From assembly GCA_031429355.1 (NCBI GenBank), contig JANOZM010000004.1:558001-622000 (forward strand): a DNA stretch of 64,000 nt, in the 5' to 3' direction. The DNA is from JANOZM01 sp031429355. GTDB lineage: Bacteria > Pseudomonadota > Gammaproteobacteria > Burkholderiales > Burkholderiaceae_E. Positions 51,326 to 60,900 of this stretch are shown one piece after another. Position 1 is the stretch's first letter, and each line of letters opens with the position of its first letter. The notes beneath the pieces are model-generated. The model searched no databases and had not been told where the DNA came from. It saw only the letters and a program-made list of their open reading frames with translations. The position numbers and the translations under genes were made by a program.

Positions 51326-52830
51326 GCGATTTGATCATAACGTGCGTTGCGCAACACATGGCCTGCATGGGCCGCGATGGTCTGTCCCTGAAGCGCTGCT
51401 AGTTGGCCGTTCACGTAAACTCTATGAATACCAATTGATGGCAAGGTAGGTTGTGCAAAGGTTGCTTGATCCGCGATCACGTTTGAATCAAAAAGCACCA
51501 AGTCGGCGGCCCATTGTGTTTGCAGTTGACCCCTTGCCGGGCGTTGGTTTTGTGGGTTTTTTTGTTCTTGATCTAAACCAAAACGACTAGCACTAAGGCC
51601 CGTCATTTTGTGAACGGCCGTCTCTAAAGGAAACAACTTAAGCTCGCGGCTATAGCGACCTAATACTCTTGGAAAGCTCCCCCAAAGACGAGGATGTGGT
51701 GCAGGACCATGCGCGATACCATCAGAGCCAATCATCGTTAAGGGGTGGCTGAGTATGCGTTGCACATCGCCTTCGTCCATTGCAAAATACACGGCACCTG
51801 CGGGCTGTAGTTGTTGGGCTAAAAGTTGTGGATCGACGCCGCGTTCTTTCGCTAAAGTAAACAGTGATTGACCCGCTGCACTAGGGTCGGCCTTGGACCA
51901 AGTGACCAAAATTTCGCGCGATACCGCCACGCGCTCCGGTAGCAACATAGTGCTCGAGGCATCGTAGGGATAACAGTCGAGACAGATGTTCTGATTTTTT
52001 GCCGCTTGTTCAATGCGCTTTAAGCTGGCTTGCGAAGTGCCCGCATTGTGCGAACCGATGACTTTGTGGTGAGAAAGAATGACACTGCATTGCGCTTCTT
52101 GTCCAACGCTAAAAGCCTCTTGCATTGCCTCTTGCAAACGATCCGCCTCGTCACGTAAGTGCATGGTCACCGGTGCATTAAAGGCGGTTAATGGTTTGCA
52201 AACCGCGATTAATTCTGCAGTTGTTGCGGCGCGAGCTGGTGGATAAAATACACCAGTCGATAGACCCAAGGCGCCCTGTTGCAATGCTAAAGTAACTTGC
52301 TGAGCCATCCATTGCTTAGCGGCCTCCGGCGCTTCTTCTTGTAAATTAATACCACTGGCTACGCGCAACGTGGTGTGACCTACTAAGCAGCCGACGTTGC
52401 AAATTGGACGCTGCGCTTCGAGGGCTGAAAGGTAATCGCCGAAGCTAGAATGCTGATATTGATCCGAACCTAAAATATCTAAAGGCGCGGGCGGATCTGC
52501 GTGAACTAAGGGCGCTAAACTAATGCCGCAATTGCCTGTGATGACGGTGGTCACGCCTTGAGATAATTTTGGATGAATGCTCAGCGTAGCGTTACTTTGC
52601 AACATTAATGCATCATCATGCGTATGGACATCGATGAAACCAGGCGCCAAGCAAAGACCAGTGCAGTCGATCGTTTCTAGTTCAACACAATTAAACAAAC
52701 TCGTTGCAATTGCTTCGGGATATTGTGAAATTGCAGCAACGAGGCCGTTAGCTACTAACAATTCGCCGTAAAAACTAGGTAAACCCGAGCCATCAATTAT
52801 TTGTGCGTTTTTAAATAGTGTGGCATTCAA
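51322..52830 (-). CDS. N-acyl-D-amino-acid deacylase (D-aminoacylase)
   Basis: A 502-residue amidohydrolase that frees D-amino acids from N-acyl derivatives. Metal-site strings are GFIDVHTHDDALM, GNCGISLAP, a LSTGVFYPPARAA segment, VILSHHKVIG and the catalytic IGSDGIAHGPAPHPR near the C-terminus. The start is uncertain. TTG 52830 keeps it clear of the upstream gene; a GTG at 52882-52884 would add 18 residues and overlap the Bug gene by 43 bases. It lies between the Bug receptor and D-amino acid transaminase genes. Confidence 0.9.
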   Translation of the reverse strand: MNATLFKNAQIIDGSGLPSFYGELLVANGLVAAISQYPEAIATSLFNCVELETIDCTGLCLAPGFIDVHTHDDALMLQSNATLSIHPKLSQGVTTVITGNCGISLAPLVHADPPAPLDILGSDQYQHSSFGDYLSALEAQRPICNVGCLVGHTTLRVASGINLQEEAPEAAKQWMAQQVTLALQQGALGLSTGVFYPPARAATTAELIAVCKPLTAFNAPVTMHLRDEADRLQEAMQEAFSVGQEAQCSVILSHHKVIGSHNAGTSQASLKRIEQAAKNQNICLDCYPYDASSTMLLPERVAVSREILVTWSKADPSAAGQSLFTLAKERGVDPQLLAQQLQPAGAVYFAMDEGDVQRILSHPLTMIGSDGIAHGPAPHPRLWGSFPRVLGRYSRELKLFPLETAVHKMTGLSASRFGLDQEQKNPQNQRPARGQLQTQWAADLVLFDSNVIADQATFAQPTLPSIGIHRVYVNGQLAALQGQTIAAHAGHVLRNARYDQIA

Positions 52831-52841
52831 TTCAATATTAC

Positions 52842-53822
52842 CTAGTCTACTTTTGCGCCAGAGCGCTTTACAATTTGCGCCCACTGCGGACGTTCTTTTT
52901 TGGCGCGATCAAACAGTTTTTCTAATGGTCCAGTGTTGACTTCAAACCCTAATTGCGCGTAGCGTTCCATTATATTGGGTAGGGCTAAAATTTTATTAAT
53001 TTCTTCATTTAATTTTTGAACTACATCCCTTGGTATGCCCATTGGCCCAACAATGCCACCCCAAGCGGTGGTCTCGTAGCCTTTAACGCCGGCTTGTTCA
53101 ATCGTAGGTAAATCGGGTGCTAGCGGGCTGCGCCTGCCACCCGAAACACCAAGGGCACGTACCCGACCAGCCTTTACATGAGGCAATGCGGAGGTTAAGT
53201 TGTCAAACATCATTTCGATTTGACCGCCGATTAAATCGTTAATCGCTTGCGGGCTACCGCGATAAGGAACGTGGGTTACATAAGTGCCCGTCAAAGCCTT
53301 AAACAACTCACCACCCAGATGACCAGTTGTTCCGTTGCCGGCCGAACCCATGGATAGTTTTCCGGGGCGGCTTTTTGCGTAAGCAATGAGTTCTGCAACA
53401 GTCTTTACAGGCAGCGCATTGTTGACAATAAGAACATTTTGTACGTCGCCTAAATGCGCAATACCCGTGAGTTGATTATCGGCGTCGTAGGGTAATTTGG
53501 TATAAAGACTTTGGTTAATCGCTAGCGTAACAACGTTGCCGTAGCCTAACGTTGTACCGTCTGGCGTTGCGCGTGCAATCTCTTGAATACCAATTGCACC
53601 ACCGGCACCGGGCTTGTTATCCACAATAACTGGCTGGCCCAACGCTTTAGCTAATTCGGCTGCAAGAATTCTACAAATAACATCGGGTGAGCCGCCTGCT
53701 GCGGAGGGTACTATCAACTTAAGAGGTTTGTTGGGCAACGCTGCGAATGCTAAATTTGGAGCGACACTAGCCGCAATCGATAGACCTAGCCATGATTTTA
53801 AGTGTTGACGACGAATATGCAT
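52842..53822 (-). CDS. Bug-family (TctC-type) extracytoplasmic solute receptor
   Basis: A 326-residue periplasmic binding protein from ATG 53822 with AAGGT upstream. The leader ends NLAFAA. The typical Bug strings are PLKLIVPSAAGGSPDVICR, QPVIVDNKPGAGGAIG and THVPYRGSPQAINDLIGGQIEMMFDN. Bug receptors are very abundant in Burkholderiales and bind carboxylated compounds, sometimes amino-acid derivatives. No TctAB membrane subunits are adjacent. By context it may bind an N-acyl-D-amino acid. Confidence 0.93.
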   Translation of the reverse strand: MHIRRQHLKSWLGLSIAASVAPNLAFAALPNKPLKLIVPSAAGGSPDVICRILAAELAKALGQPVIVDNKPGAGGAIGIQEIARATPDGTTLGYGNVVTLAINQSLYTKLPYDADNQLTGIAHLGDVQNVLIVNNALPVKTVAELIAYAKSRPGKLSMGSAGNGTTGHLGGELFKALTGTYVTHVPYRGSPQAINDLIGGQIEMMFDNLTSALPHVKAGRVRALGVSGGRRSPLAPDLPTIEQAGVKGYETTAWGGIVGPMGIPRDVVQKLNEEINKILALPNIMERYAQLGFEVNTGPLEKLFDRAKKERPQWAQIVKRSGAKVD

Positions 53823-53939
53823 AATTGACCTTGCCAATAAGAATGAGGCTAATCTTGCTGGCGGGGGCTTGCCTCATCAAACGATAGTTTGGTAATCTGT
53901 CATGAGAAAAAATCATAGCCAAGCGAACGCCTAGCCTAT

Positions 53940-54833
53940 ATGAGTGCACGATTACCCTCCACGCAAGCGCTGCAATGCTTTGAAGCCAGTGCGCGCTTGG
54001 GCTCGTTTACTGCCGCTGGACAAGAGCTTAATCTAACCCAAGGCGGGGTTAGCCGCCAGCTACAAACCTTAGAGCGATTGTTGGGTGCGCAATTGCTTGA
54101 TCGCACAGCCGCTGGTTTAAAACTCACCCTTGTTGGGCAGCAATATTTAGATGCGGTTCTACCATCCTTAAGAGCCATCGAATCGGCCGGGGCCGACCTG
54201 CAAGCGCAGCGTGGCCAAGCCAGCGTATTAAATTTGTCAATTCCTGCCTCTTGGGGCAACTATTGGTTGATTCCTCGGTTAGGATCGTTAGCGCAAAAAA
54301 ACCCTAAACTAAACGTCAACTTGTTTACAAAGGTGGGACAGGCCGATTTTAGTAACCGCTTAATCGACGCCGCGGTCGAGTTTCATCGCACTGAACTAAG
54401 CGAACCAACGACTTCTGAATTTGTAATGCCCTTACAGTTACGCCCTTACGCAAGCCTAGATTGGCTTAAGCGTTACGGACGACAGTGGGAGCAAGGAACG
54501 GTCGATGCCAACCAGCTACTGCAACATACAACATTGCCTAATGCTTGGAGTGCGTGGCAAGAAAAAGCCAAACGCAAGCAACCGATACAAGCCAGTGGCT
54601 CGCGCTTTGATTTAATGTTTATGTGTATGCACGCCGCGGTCGGCTCAAGCGGCGTAGCGCTATTACCCGCCTTTATGACGTTGCAACTGGTTCGTTCACG
54701 GCAACTAAAAGTGCTGTCGCCCATTACATGGCAGAGTGACGGCGGTTATTATTTGCGAGCATCCCCACTGCTGCGAAACGCAATTGCTTTGCGTAATTTT
54801 AGCCAATGGTTGAAAATGCAAGCGACTGGCTAA
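53940..54833 (+). CDS. LysR-family transcriptional regulator (GcvA-like)
   Basis: A 297-residue regulator with an N-terminal winged HTH (LGSFTAAGQELNLTQGGVSRQLQTLE, residues about 20-45) and a C-terminal effector domain. TQGGVSRQ resembles the GcvA subgroup. It is divergent from the Bug-D-aminoacylase-dat operon across a 117-base gap that contains an inverted repeat TGAGGC...GCCTCA, so it probably controls that operon. The ligand is unknown. Confidence 0.92.
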   Translation: MSARLPSTQALQCFEASARLGSFTAAGQELNLTQGGVSRQLQTLERLLGAQLLDRTAAGLKLTLVGQQYLDAVLPSLRAIESAGADLQAQRGQASVLNLSIPASWGNYWLIPRLGSLAQKNPKLNVNLFTKVGQADFSNRLIDAAVEFHRTELSEPTTSEFVMPLQLRPYASLDWLKRYGRQWEQGTVDANQLLQHTTLPNAWSAWQEKAKRKQPIQASGSRFDLMFMCMHAAVGSSGVALLPAFMTLQLVRSRQLKVLSPITWQSDGGYYLRASPLLRNAIALRNFSQWLKMQATG

Positions 54834-54886
54834 AGTCGTGTCGTCAGTCAAAACAATCGTCAGACTAAATTTATAAGAAAAATATA

Positions 54887-56389
54887 ATGCCCTTACCAAA
54901 AAACGAATCTGTGCAACGCCCTGAATTAACGGCAAACGAAGCAGCCAAGGTCGACGCAAAACCTGTCTTGGCTGACCATATCGTAACGACTTCGCACAGT
55001 TTGAAGTTAATGGCGGGCACTTTAAAGTACACCGCAACTTGCGGCACCGTTCTGATAAACGAAGACCAAGAAAAAGACGGCGTCTTTGAAGGTGCAAAGC
55101 CTAAAGCGCAAATGTTTTTTATTGCCTACACTTTACAGGGCGTTAAAGACAGTGCAACACGGCCTTTGCTGTTTAGCTTTAATGGTGGTCCCGGATCGTC
55201 TAGCGTTTGGCTGCACTTAGGGATTGCTGGCCCCAAGCGAGTGCCTTGCGATGCAATGGGTAATCCGTCGTTGCCACATCGTTTGGTGGATAACGAGCAT
55301 ACATTGTTAGCCGAAGCCGATCTGGTGTTTATTGACCCCATTGGCACTGGTTTTAGTCGAATGGTGGAAGGCGAAAAAACTAAAGAGTTTCACGATTACC
55401 AACGCGATGTTGAATCGGTCGGAGAATTCATACGCCTTTACTTAAGCCAAAACAATCGCTGGAATTCACCTAAGTTTTTAATGGGTGAAAGTTACGGCAC
55501 AACGCGTGCAGCGGGGTTGTCGAATCACTTACAAGAAAAGCACGGCATTGCGCTTAATGGAATCGCGTTAGTGAGTTGCGCCGTAGAGTTTCAAACACTG
55601 TGTTTTGATCACGGCAACGATCTACCCTATGTTATTTATTTACCAGGCTACGCGGCTACTGCGTGGTATCACAAAGCCTTAGCACCGGTTTTGCAAAAGC
55701 AATCACTGGCCGCAGTGGTAGCCGCTGCTGAAAAATTTGCGAACGACATTTACCATGTGGCATTGCTAAAAGGCGCGCGTATAACAGCCAAAGAGCGCGA
55801 AGAGGTTGCGCAACAAGTAGCGCTTTATAGCGGCCTGTCTAAAGAGTTTGTATTAGATTGCAATTTGCGCGTCAGCGATAGCCGGTTCTTTAAAGAACTA
55901 CTGCGGGCGCGCGGACAAATTGTTGGTCGCTTAGACAGTCGTTTTATTGGTTACGATAAAGACAGTGGCGGCGAAACAATAGAACACGATCCAAGTTTCA
56001 ATGGGCTGAGGCAAGCTTATTCGAGTTGCATCAACCAGTACTTGCGCGAAGACCTGAAGTTTACGCAAACCAATCCGTATAACGTTATTGCTTTGCTTTG
56101 GGATAAATGGAGTTACAAAGAGTTTACTAATAAGTATGTCAATGTTGGCGATAGCCTACGCCAAGCAATGCACGGCAACCCAAACTTAAAAATTTATGTG
56201 GCCAGCGGTTACTATGATTTAGCAACCCCGCACGCATCGGGCGACTTTACGCTAGCGCACTTAGGTTTGCACGAGAGTCTGCGAAAGAACATACAAATTC
56301 GATATTACGAATCGGGTCATATGATGTATGTTCATAAAGCGTCGTTAGAGCAAATGGGTAAAGATCTTAGACAATTAGTGAAGTCTTAA
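54887..56389 (+). CDS. Peptidase S10, serine carboxypeptidase family
   Basis: A 500-residue hydrolase with the S10 oxyanion string SFNGGPGSSSVWLHLG near residue 98, nucleophile GESYGTTRAA near 203, the catalytic aspartate in YYDLATP near 444 and histidine in SGHMMYVH near 480. It lacks a recognisable signal peptide (MPLPKNESVQRPELT), unlike the secreted or vacuolar S10 enzymes, so it may be cytoplasmic. It follows the LysR gene by 53 bases. Confidence 0.9.
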   Translation: MPLPKNESVQRPELTANEAAKVDAKPVLADHIVTTSHSLKLMAGTLKYTATCGTVLINEDQEKDGVFEGAKPKAQMFFIAYTLQGVKDSATRPLLFSFNGGPGSSSVWLHLGIAGPKRVPCDAMGNPSLPHRLVDNEHTLLAEADLVFIDPIGTGFSRMVEGEKTKEFHDYQRDVESVGEFIRLYLSQNNRWNSPKFLMGESYGTTRAAGLSNHLQEKHGIALNGIALVSCAVEFQTLCFDHGNDLPYVIYLPGYAATAWYHKALAPVLQKQSLAAVVAAAEKFANDIYHVALLKGARITAKEREEVAQQVALYSGLSKEFVLDCNLRVSDSRFFKELLRARGQIVGRLDSRFIGYDKDSGGETIEHDPSFNGLRQAYSSCINQYLREDLKFTQTNPYNVIALLWDKWSYKEFTNKYVNVGDSLRQAMHGNPNLKIYVASGYYDLATPHASGDFTLAHLGLHESLRKNIQIRYYESGHMMYVHKASLEQMGKDLRQLVKS

Positions 56390-56439
56390 ATTGTTTGACC
56401 ATTTGCTTAATCGATTCACTGATTTATGCGATTGCCAAA

Positions 56440-57252
56440 TTACCACGGACCCATTTTGACATAGCCACCGCCCTGAAAGCGTGTGGCTGGGTCTTGGGCG
56501 TCAACCGGTAACGTTTCCATTTCGGCGCGAAACGCTTCGGTGTCATCTTGTGGTTGGTACCCCAAGTGACCCGCTTTGCTGTTATCCCACCAGCACCCCT
56601 TGTTGTTCGATACGCCATACACAATAGTGTGATCCACGCGCGGGCAGGCCAAACTACAGCGCACCAATTCAATTAAATCGCGAAACGATAACCAAGTAAC
56701 CAACATGCGTCGGTCTTTGGGTTTTGGAAAACAAGACCCAATGCGTAAACAAACCGATTCGATGCCATAACGATCAAAATAAAAACGGGCCATGTTTTCG
56801 CCGTAAGCTTTACTCACACCGTAGTTACTGTCAGGTCGTTGCAGGCAGTTTGAGTCGATGTTGGTGGTTACGGGATGAAAGCCAATGGCGTGGTTGCTGC
56901 TTGCAAAAATAACCCGCTTAACACCGTGAATTCGCGCAGCCTCGTAAATGTTGTACACGCCTTTAATATTGGCTTCTAACACTTCATCGAAATGGCCTTC
57001 TACGGACTTGCCACCAAAATGCACAATGGCATCGCAGCCCGCCACTAAATCGATGATGGCTTGTTTGTCAGCTAAGTTGGCGGCAACAAATTCTTCGCCA
57101 GAAGGGATGTCAAGAACCGGGTCTGGCAAGGGATTTATATCGCTTAAACGAATTGATTGAAGGAAAGGCTTTAGTCCGGCACGAAGCACCGTGCCTAAGG
57201 CGCCTGAGGCACCCGTTAGTAAGATTTTTTCGTACTGAACTTTAGTTGCCAT
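56440..57252 (-). CDS. udh: Uronate dehydrogenase-like short-chain dehydrogenase/epimerase
   Basis: A 270-residue NAD-dependent enzyme of the extended SDR fold. It has GASGALGTVLR at residues 14-24, VHFGGKSVEG near 77, ASSNHAIGF near 115 and the catalytic YGVSKAYGE near 145. The pattern matches uronate dehydrogenases, which oxidise glucuronate or galacturonate to the aldarolactone. No other uronate genes are in view, so the substrate is provisional. It is seven bases downstream of a VOC gene. Confidence 0.82.
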   Translation of the reverse strand: MATKVQYEKILLTGASGALGTVLRAGLKPFLQSIRLSDINPLPDPVLDIPSGEEFVAANLADKQAIIDLVAGCDAIVHFGGKSVEGHFDEVLEANIKGVYNIYEAARIHGVKRVIFASSNHAIGFHPVTTNIDSNCLQRPDSNYGVSKAYGENMARFYFDRYGIESVCLRIGSCFPKPKDRRMLVTWLSFRDLIELVRCSLACPRVDHTIVYGVSNNKGCWWDNSKAGHLGYQPQDDTEAFRAEMETLPVDAQDPATRFQGGGYVKMGPW

Positions 57253-57258
57253 AGAAAA

Positions 57259-57705
57259 TTATTTTGCGAACAATTGACCGATATCGGCAAAGGCTTTGAA
57301 CTCTAAAGAATTACCTGCTGGGTCCATAAAAAACATGGTGGCTTGTTCGCCTACAAGGCCTTTAAAGCGAATATAAGGTTCGATGACAAATTCTGTATCG
57401 TGTTCTTTTAAACGAGCGGCTAAAGCTTCCCAATCGCTCATGGTGAGCACTACGCCGAAATGTGGAACTGGGACGTCTTTTCCGTCTACGCCGTTATGTG
57501 CATTGTCTTTAGCCATGCGCGAGCGAATTGCATTGGGAGTGTGCTCGGGTGCTAAATGCGCAACAATTTGGTGACCAAATAAATTAAAGTCAATCCACTC
57601 ATCAGAAGAGCGACCTTCTGGGCAATTTAAAAGCGTGCCGTAAAAGTGTCTTGCTTTGGGTAAGTTGTCGACTGGAAATGCGATGTGGAAAGGTTGGATA
57701 GACAT
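57259..57705 (-). CDS. VOC-family (glyoxalase/bleomycin-resistance/dioxygenase fold) protein
   Basis: A 148-residue protein with paired beta-alpha-beta-beta-beta motifs: FHIAFPVDNLPKARHFYGTLL at the start with a metal-binding histidine, HFGVVLTMSDWEALAARL in the middle and FFMDPAGNSLEFKAF near the end with a metal-binding glutamate. Such enzymes are metal-dependent dioxygenases, isomerases or resistance proteins. The reaction is unknown. It is co-oriented with udh. Confidence 0.85.
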   Translation of the reverse strand: MSIQPFHIAFPVDNLPKARHFYGTLLNCPEGRSSDEWIDFNLFGHQIVAHLAPEHTPNAIRSRMAKDNAHNGVDGKDVPVPHFGVVLTMSDWEALAARLKEHDTEFVIEPYIRFKGLVGEQATMFFMDPAGNSLEFKAFADIGQLFAK

Positions 57706-57927
57706 AGATTGGGCATAAAAAGAGCAAAATGACTTTATACCAGCAATCGCTGTTTCGCCAATAAGCGAAATCCCATTTCGTGAATTTTAACGCAACCGTT
57801 CATCCTCTATCAATGACCAATAAACCGCTCGCTTGACGCTAGTTTGGTACATCGTTCGGATAGCTCAATACATATTATTTTGCCCAGATTACCCTAGGCG
57901 CTAAGACTCTATTTGAATTGATCCGCA

Positions 57928-60900
57928 ATGTATTCAAGCCGCACCTTTTTTTCGTTATTCTCTAGCAAATCTATGTTGCAAAGCGCATCAAGACTATTGA
58001 TAGCTTTGGTGGTTTTGTTGCTAGGTCAACAAATTGCACAAGCGGCTTATGTACAGCGATACTCCACAATTACCAACGGCGCGCTTACTTTTACTGGCAA
58101 CAGCTTGGGCTTGGATAAAGCTAGTGGTGCCAACGGACCAGGAACAGCCGGTGGAATTGGAACTTTTTCATCTTTAAACACGACATTGGTAGATGGTACT
58201 TTCCCAGCGGGTACTACTGCGGATTGGACAAGAAACGGATCTTCAGCAAACTTAGTCATTCCAGCCGGTAGCACGATTCTTTATGCCGAACTGATTTGGA
58301 GTGGAAGCTACAGCTATGGCGGCGAGGATGTCAGCGCTTCAATTAACGTTCCGGTTGGTTTCCAAACGCCGCTCGGATCTAACATCGTTACACCAGCAGC
58401 GGCAACGGCGCAAAAGGTTGGAACTGGTTCCGGTGGCACTTGTAGCGCTGGCCCATGTTTTTATGTTCGTTCTGCCGATGTAACTAATTTGGTTAAGGCT
58501 GCGGGCGCAGGCTTGTATTCCACATTAGGTGTGCCTGCAACGCAGGGAACAACTGAAAATAACGCCAACGTTGCCGGTTGGACTTTGGCGGTTGTGTATC
58601 AAAACGGAAATTTGCCTTCGCGTAATCTAAATTTGTTTGTTGGATCCGAAATTGGTGGTTCAGCAGCAGCAACTGTTTCTGGATTTTGTACTCCACCAAC
58701 AGGGCCACGGTCTGGACGGCTGTTGGTTAGTGCGATTGAAGGCGATTCAGGCATTGCTGGAGATCAAATGCAATTTGGGCCGACTGCAGCCAGCCTAACG
58801 GCCTTGTCTGGACCACGAAATCCGGTGGGAAACTTTTTTGCAGGTCAAATTAACGATGACCTAGGAAATTTAAATACGACCGGAACATTCGGAACGCGAA
58901 ACCATACTGCTGGTGCACCAAGCTCAGGCGCGCGGCAAGGCTACGATATTACTAACGTCGATATTTCGACCTTGCTTTCAAATAATCAAACCAGCGCGGC
59001 GGCGCGCGGAACCACAACTGGCGATCAATTTTTAATTAATGCGCTTGGTTTACAAATTAATGTAGGTTCACCTATTTTTCCAGTCTCAACAAAGACGGTT
59101 GATAAAACAATAGCCAAAGTTGGCGATATTCTGACCTACTCGGTTAGTCTCGATAACTCAACGGGCACCGCAGATGCAAACAACGTTATATTCAAAGATC
59201 CGCTACCAGCAGGCTTAAGTTACGTCGCCGGAAGCTTGACAATCGATGGTGTCGCTAACGCTGGAAACATCGCAACTGGGGTCAACTTAGGTACAGTTGC
59301 TGCAGGTGCGAAAAAAGTTGCTTCGTTTAAAGTGCGTGTCGATAGCATCCCGAATGCACCTGCGGTCGCGCAGTATACAAACTCGGCAACTTGGGATTAT
59401 CAGTTTATTAGTTGCGCTGGGCAACCTACTAGTTTTGGTACGGTGACAACCAACCCCGTAACGACTCGGGTTGCGCGTTTAGCCTTGACTAAATTAGCCA
59501 ATCCATCGGGAAGCGTTGCGCCTAACGATGTTGTAACTTACACAATTACGGCAAGCAATAATGGTACGGCCGATTCAAGCGGCACGACTTTGCAAGATCT
59601 TGTACCCAGCAATATGACTTATGTTGCAAGCAGCAGCACCTTGAACGGGACAGCCATCGCCGACATAGCTGGCGCAATGCCTTATGTGTCAAGCCAGTTA
59701 GTTAATAATTCAGGCCAACCAAGCGGTGTCCTTGCAAGTGGACAAAGCGCCGTAGTGACGTTTAAAGCGCGCGTTAACACCAATGCAAACGGTTCGATTA
59801 GCAACACAGCAGTGGGTGATATTGATGGTTCGTTGGGTGGCGCTGCTTCGATTTCAGCGACAGCTTCGAATCCAATTGGCTTAGTGGCCGATCTCAGCGT
59901 AGTGAAAAGTGGCCCGAGCAATTTAACGCCAAGCGGGAATGTTATTTATAGCATTGTGGTTTCCAATGCTGGCCCAAGCTCGGCTAACGGGGCAACAGTA
60001 TCGGATGTGTTTCCAACGGACATTACATTAAACAGCGCGACTTGTACTGCAACAACAGGTGGTGCCTTGTGCCCGGCCTCTATAAGTACGGCCAGCAATA
60101 CATTGTCAGCAGTGATTGCAACAATGCCTGCAGGTTCGTCGATTACATTTTCTGCCTCAGGCACGGTCGCTGCTGCTGCAACAGGTGTTAAAACTAATAC
60201 AGCCATTGTTACAGCGCCGAGTGATGTGACCGATCCAAGTGCTGGCAACAATACTAGTTCGGTTGCTAGTACGGTTAATCCGGTGGCTGATTTAGTAGTA
60301 ACAAAAACTGGGCCAAGCACGGCCAATGCGGGTACCGCAATTAGTTATCGAGTTGCTATTCGTAACGATGGTCCAAGCGCTGCAAATAACGCAACATTTA
60401 ACGACCCAGTACCCAATGGCGTGTCTGCTATTAGCGCAACGTGTACTTTGCCAACTGGAGGCGCTGCATGCCCAGCGTCCCTAACAGTTTCGGGTAATAC
60501 TGTGTCGGGTGCTATCCCGACGATGCCTGCTGGCGGAGCCGTTGTTATTGTAATTAACGGAACTATTTTGCCTTCGGCTACAGGCTCACTAAGCAACACC
60601 GCTACAGCAGCACCGCCTTCGGGAACAACTGACCCAAATGCCGGTAATAGTTCAAGCACTGTGGCCACGAGCTTAGATCGTGTAGCTGATGTATCCATTG
60701 TAAAAACAGGCCCCAGCGTATTTACCCCAGGTTCAGCGGTAAGTTACTCTGTAGTAATTCGTAATGCAGGCCCAAGCGCGGCTGACGGCACTAGTTTTTC
60801 CGATGGTGTTCCGGCAAGTATTTTTGGTGTTGGTGCAAGCTGTGGAAATGCAACCGGCGGTGCGGTTTGTCCTGCTTCGGTAACCGTAGCGGGCAATGCA

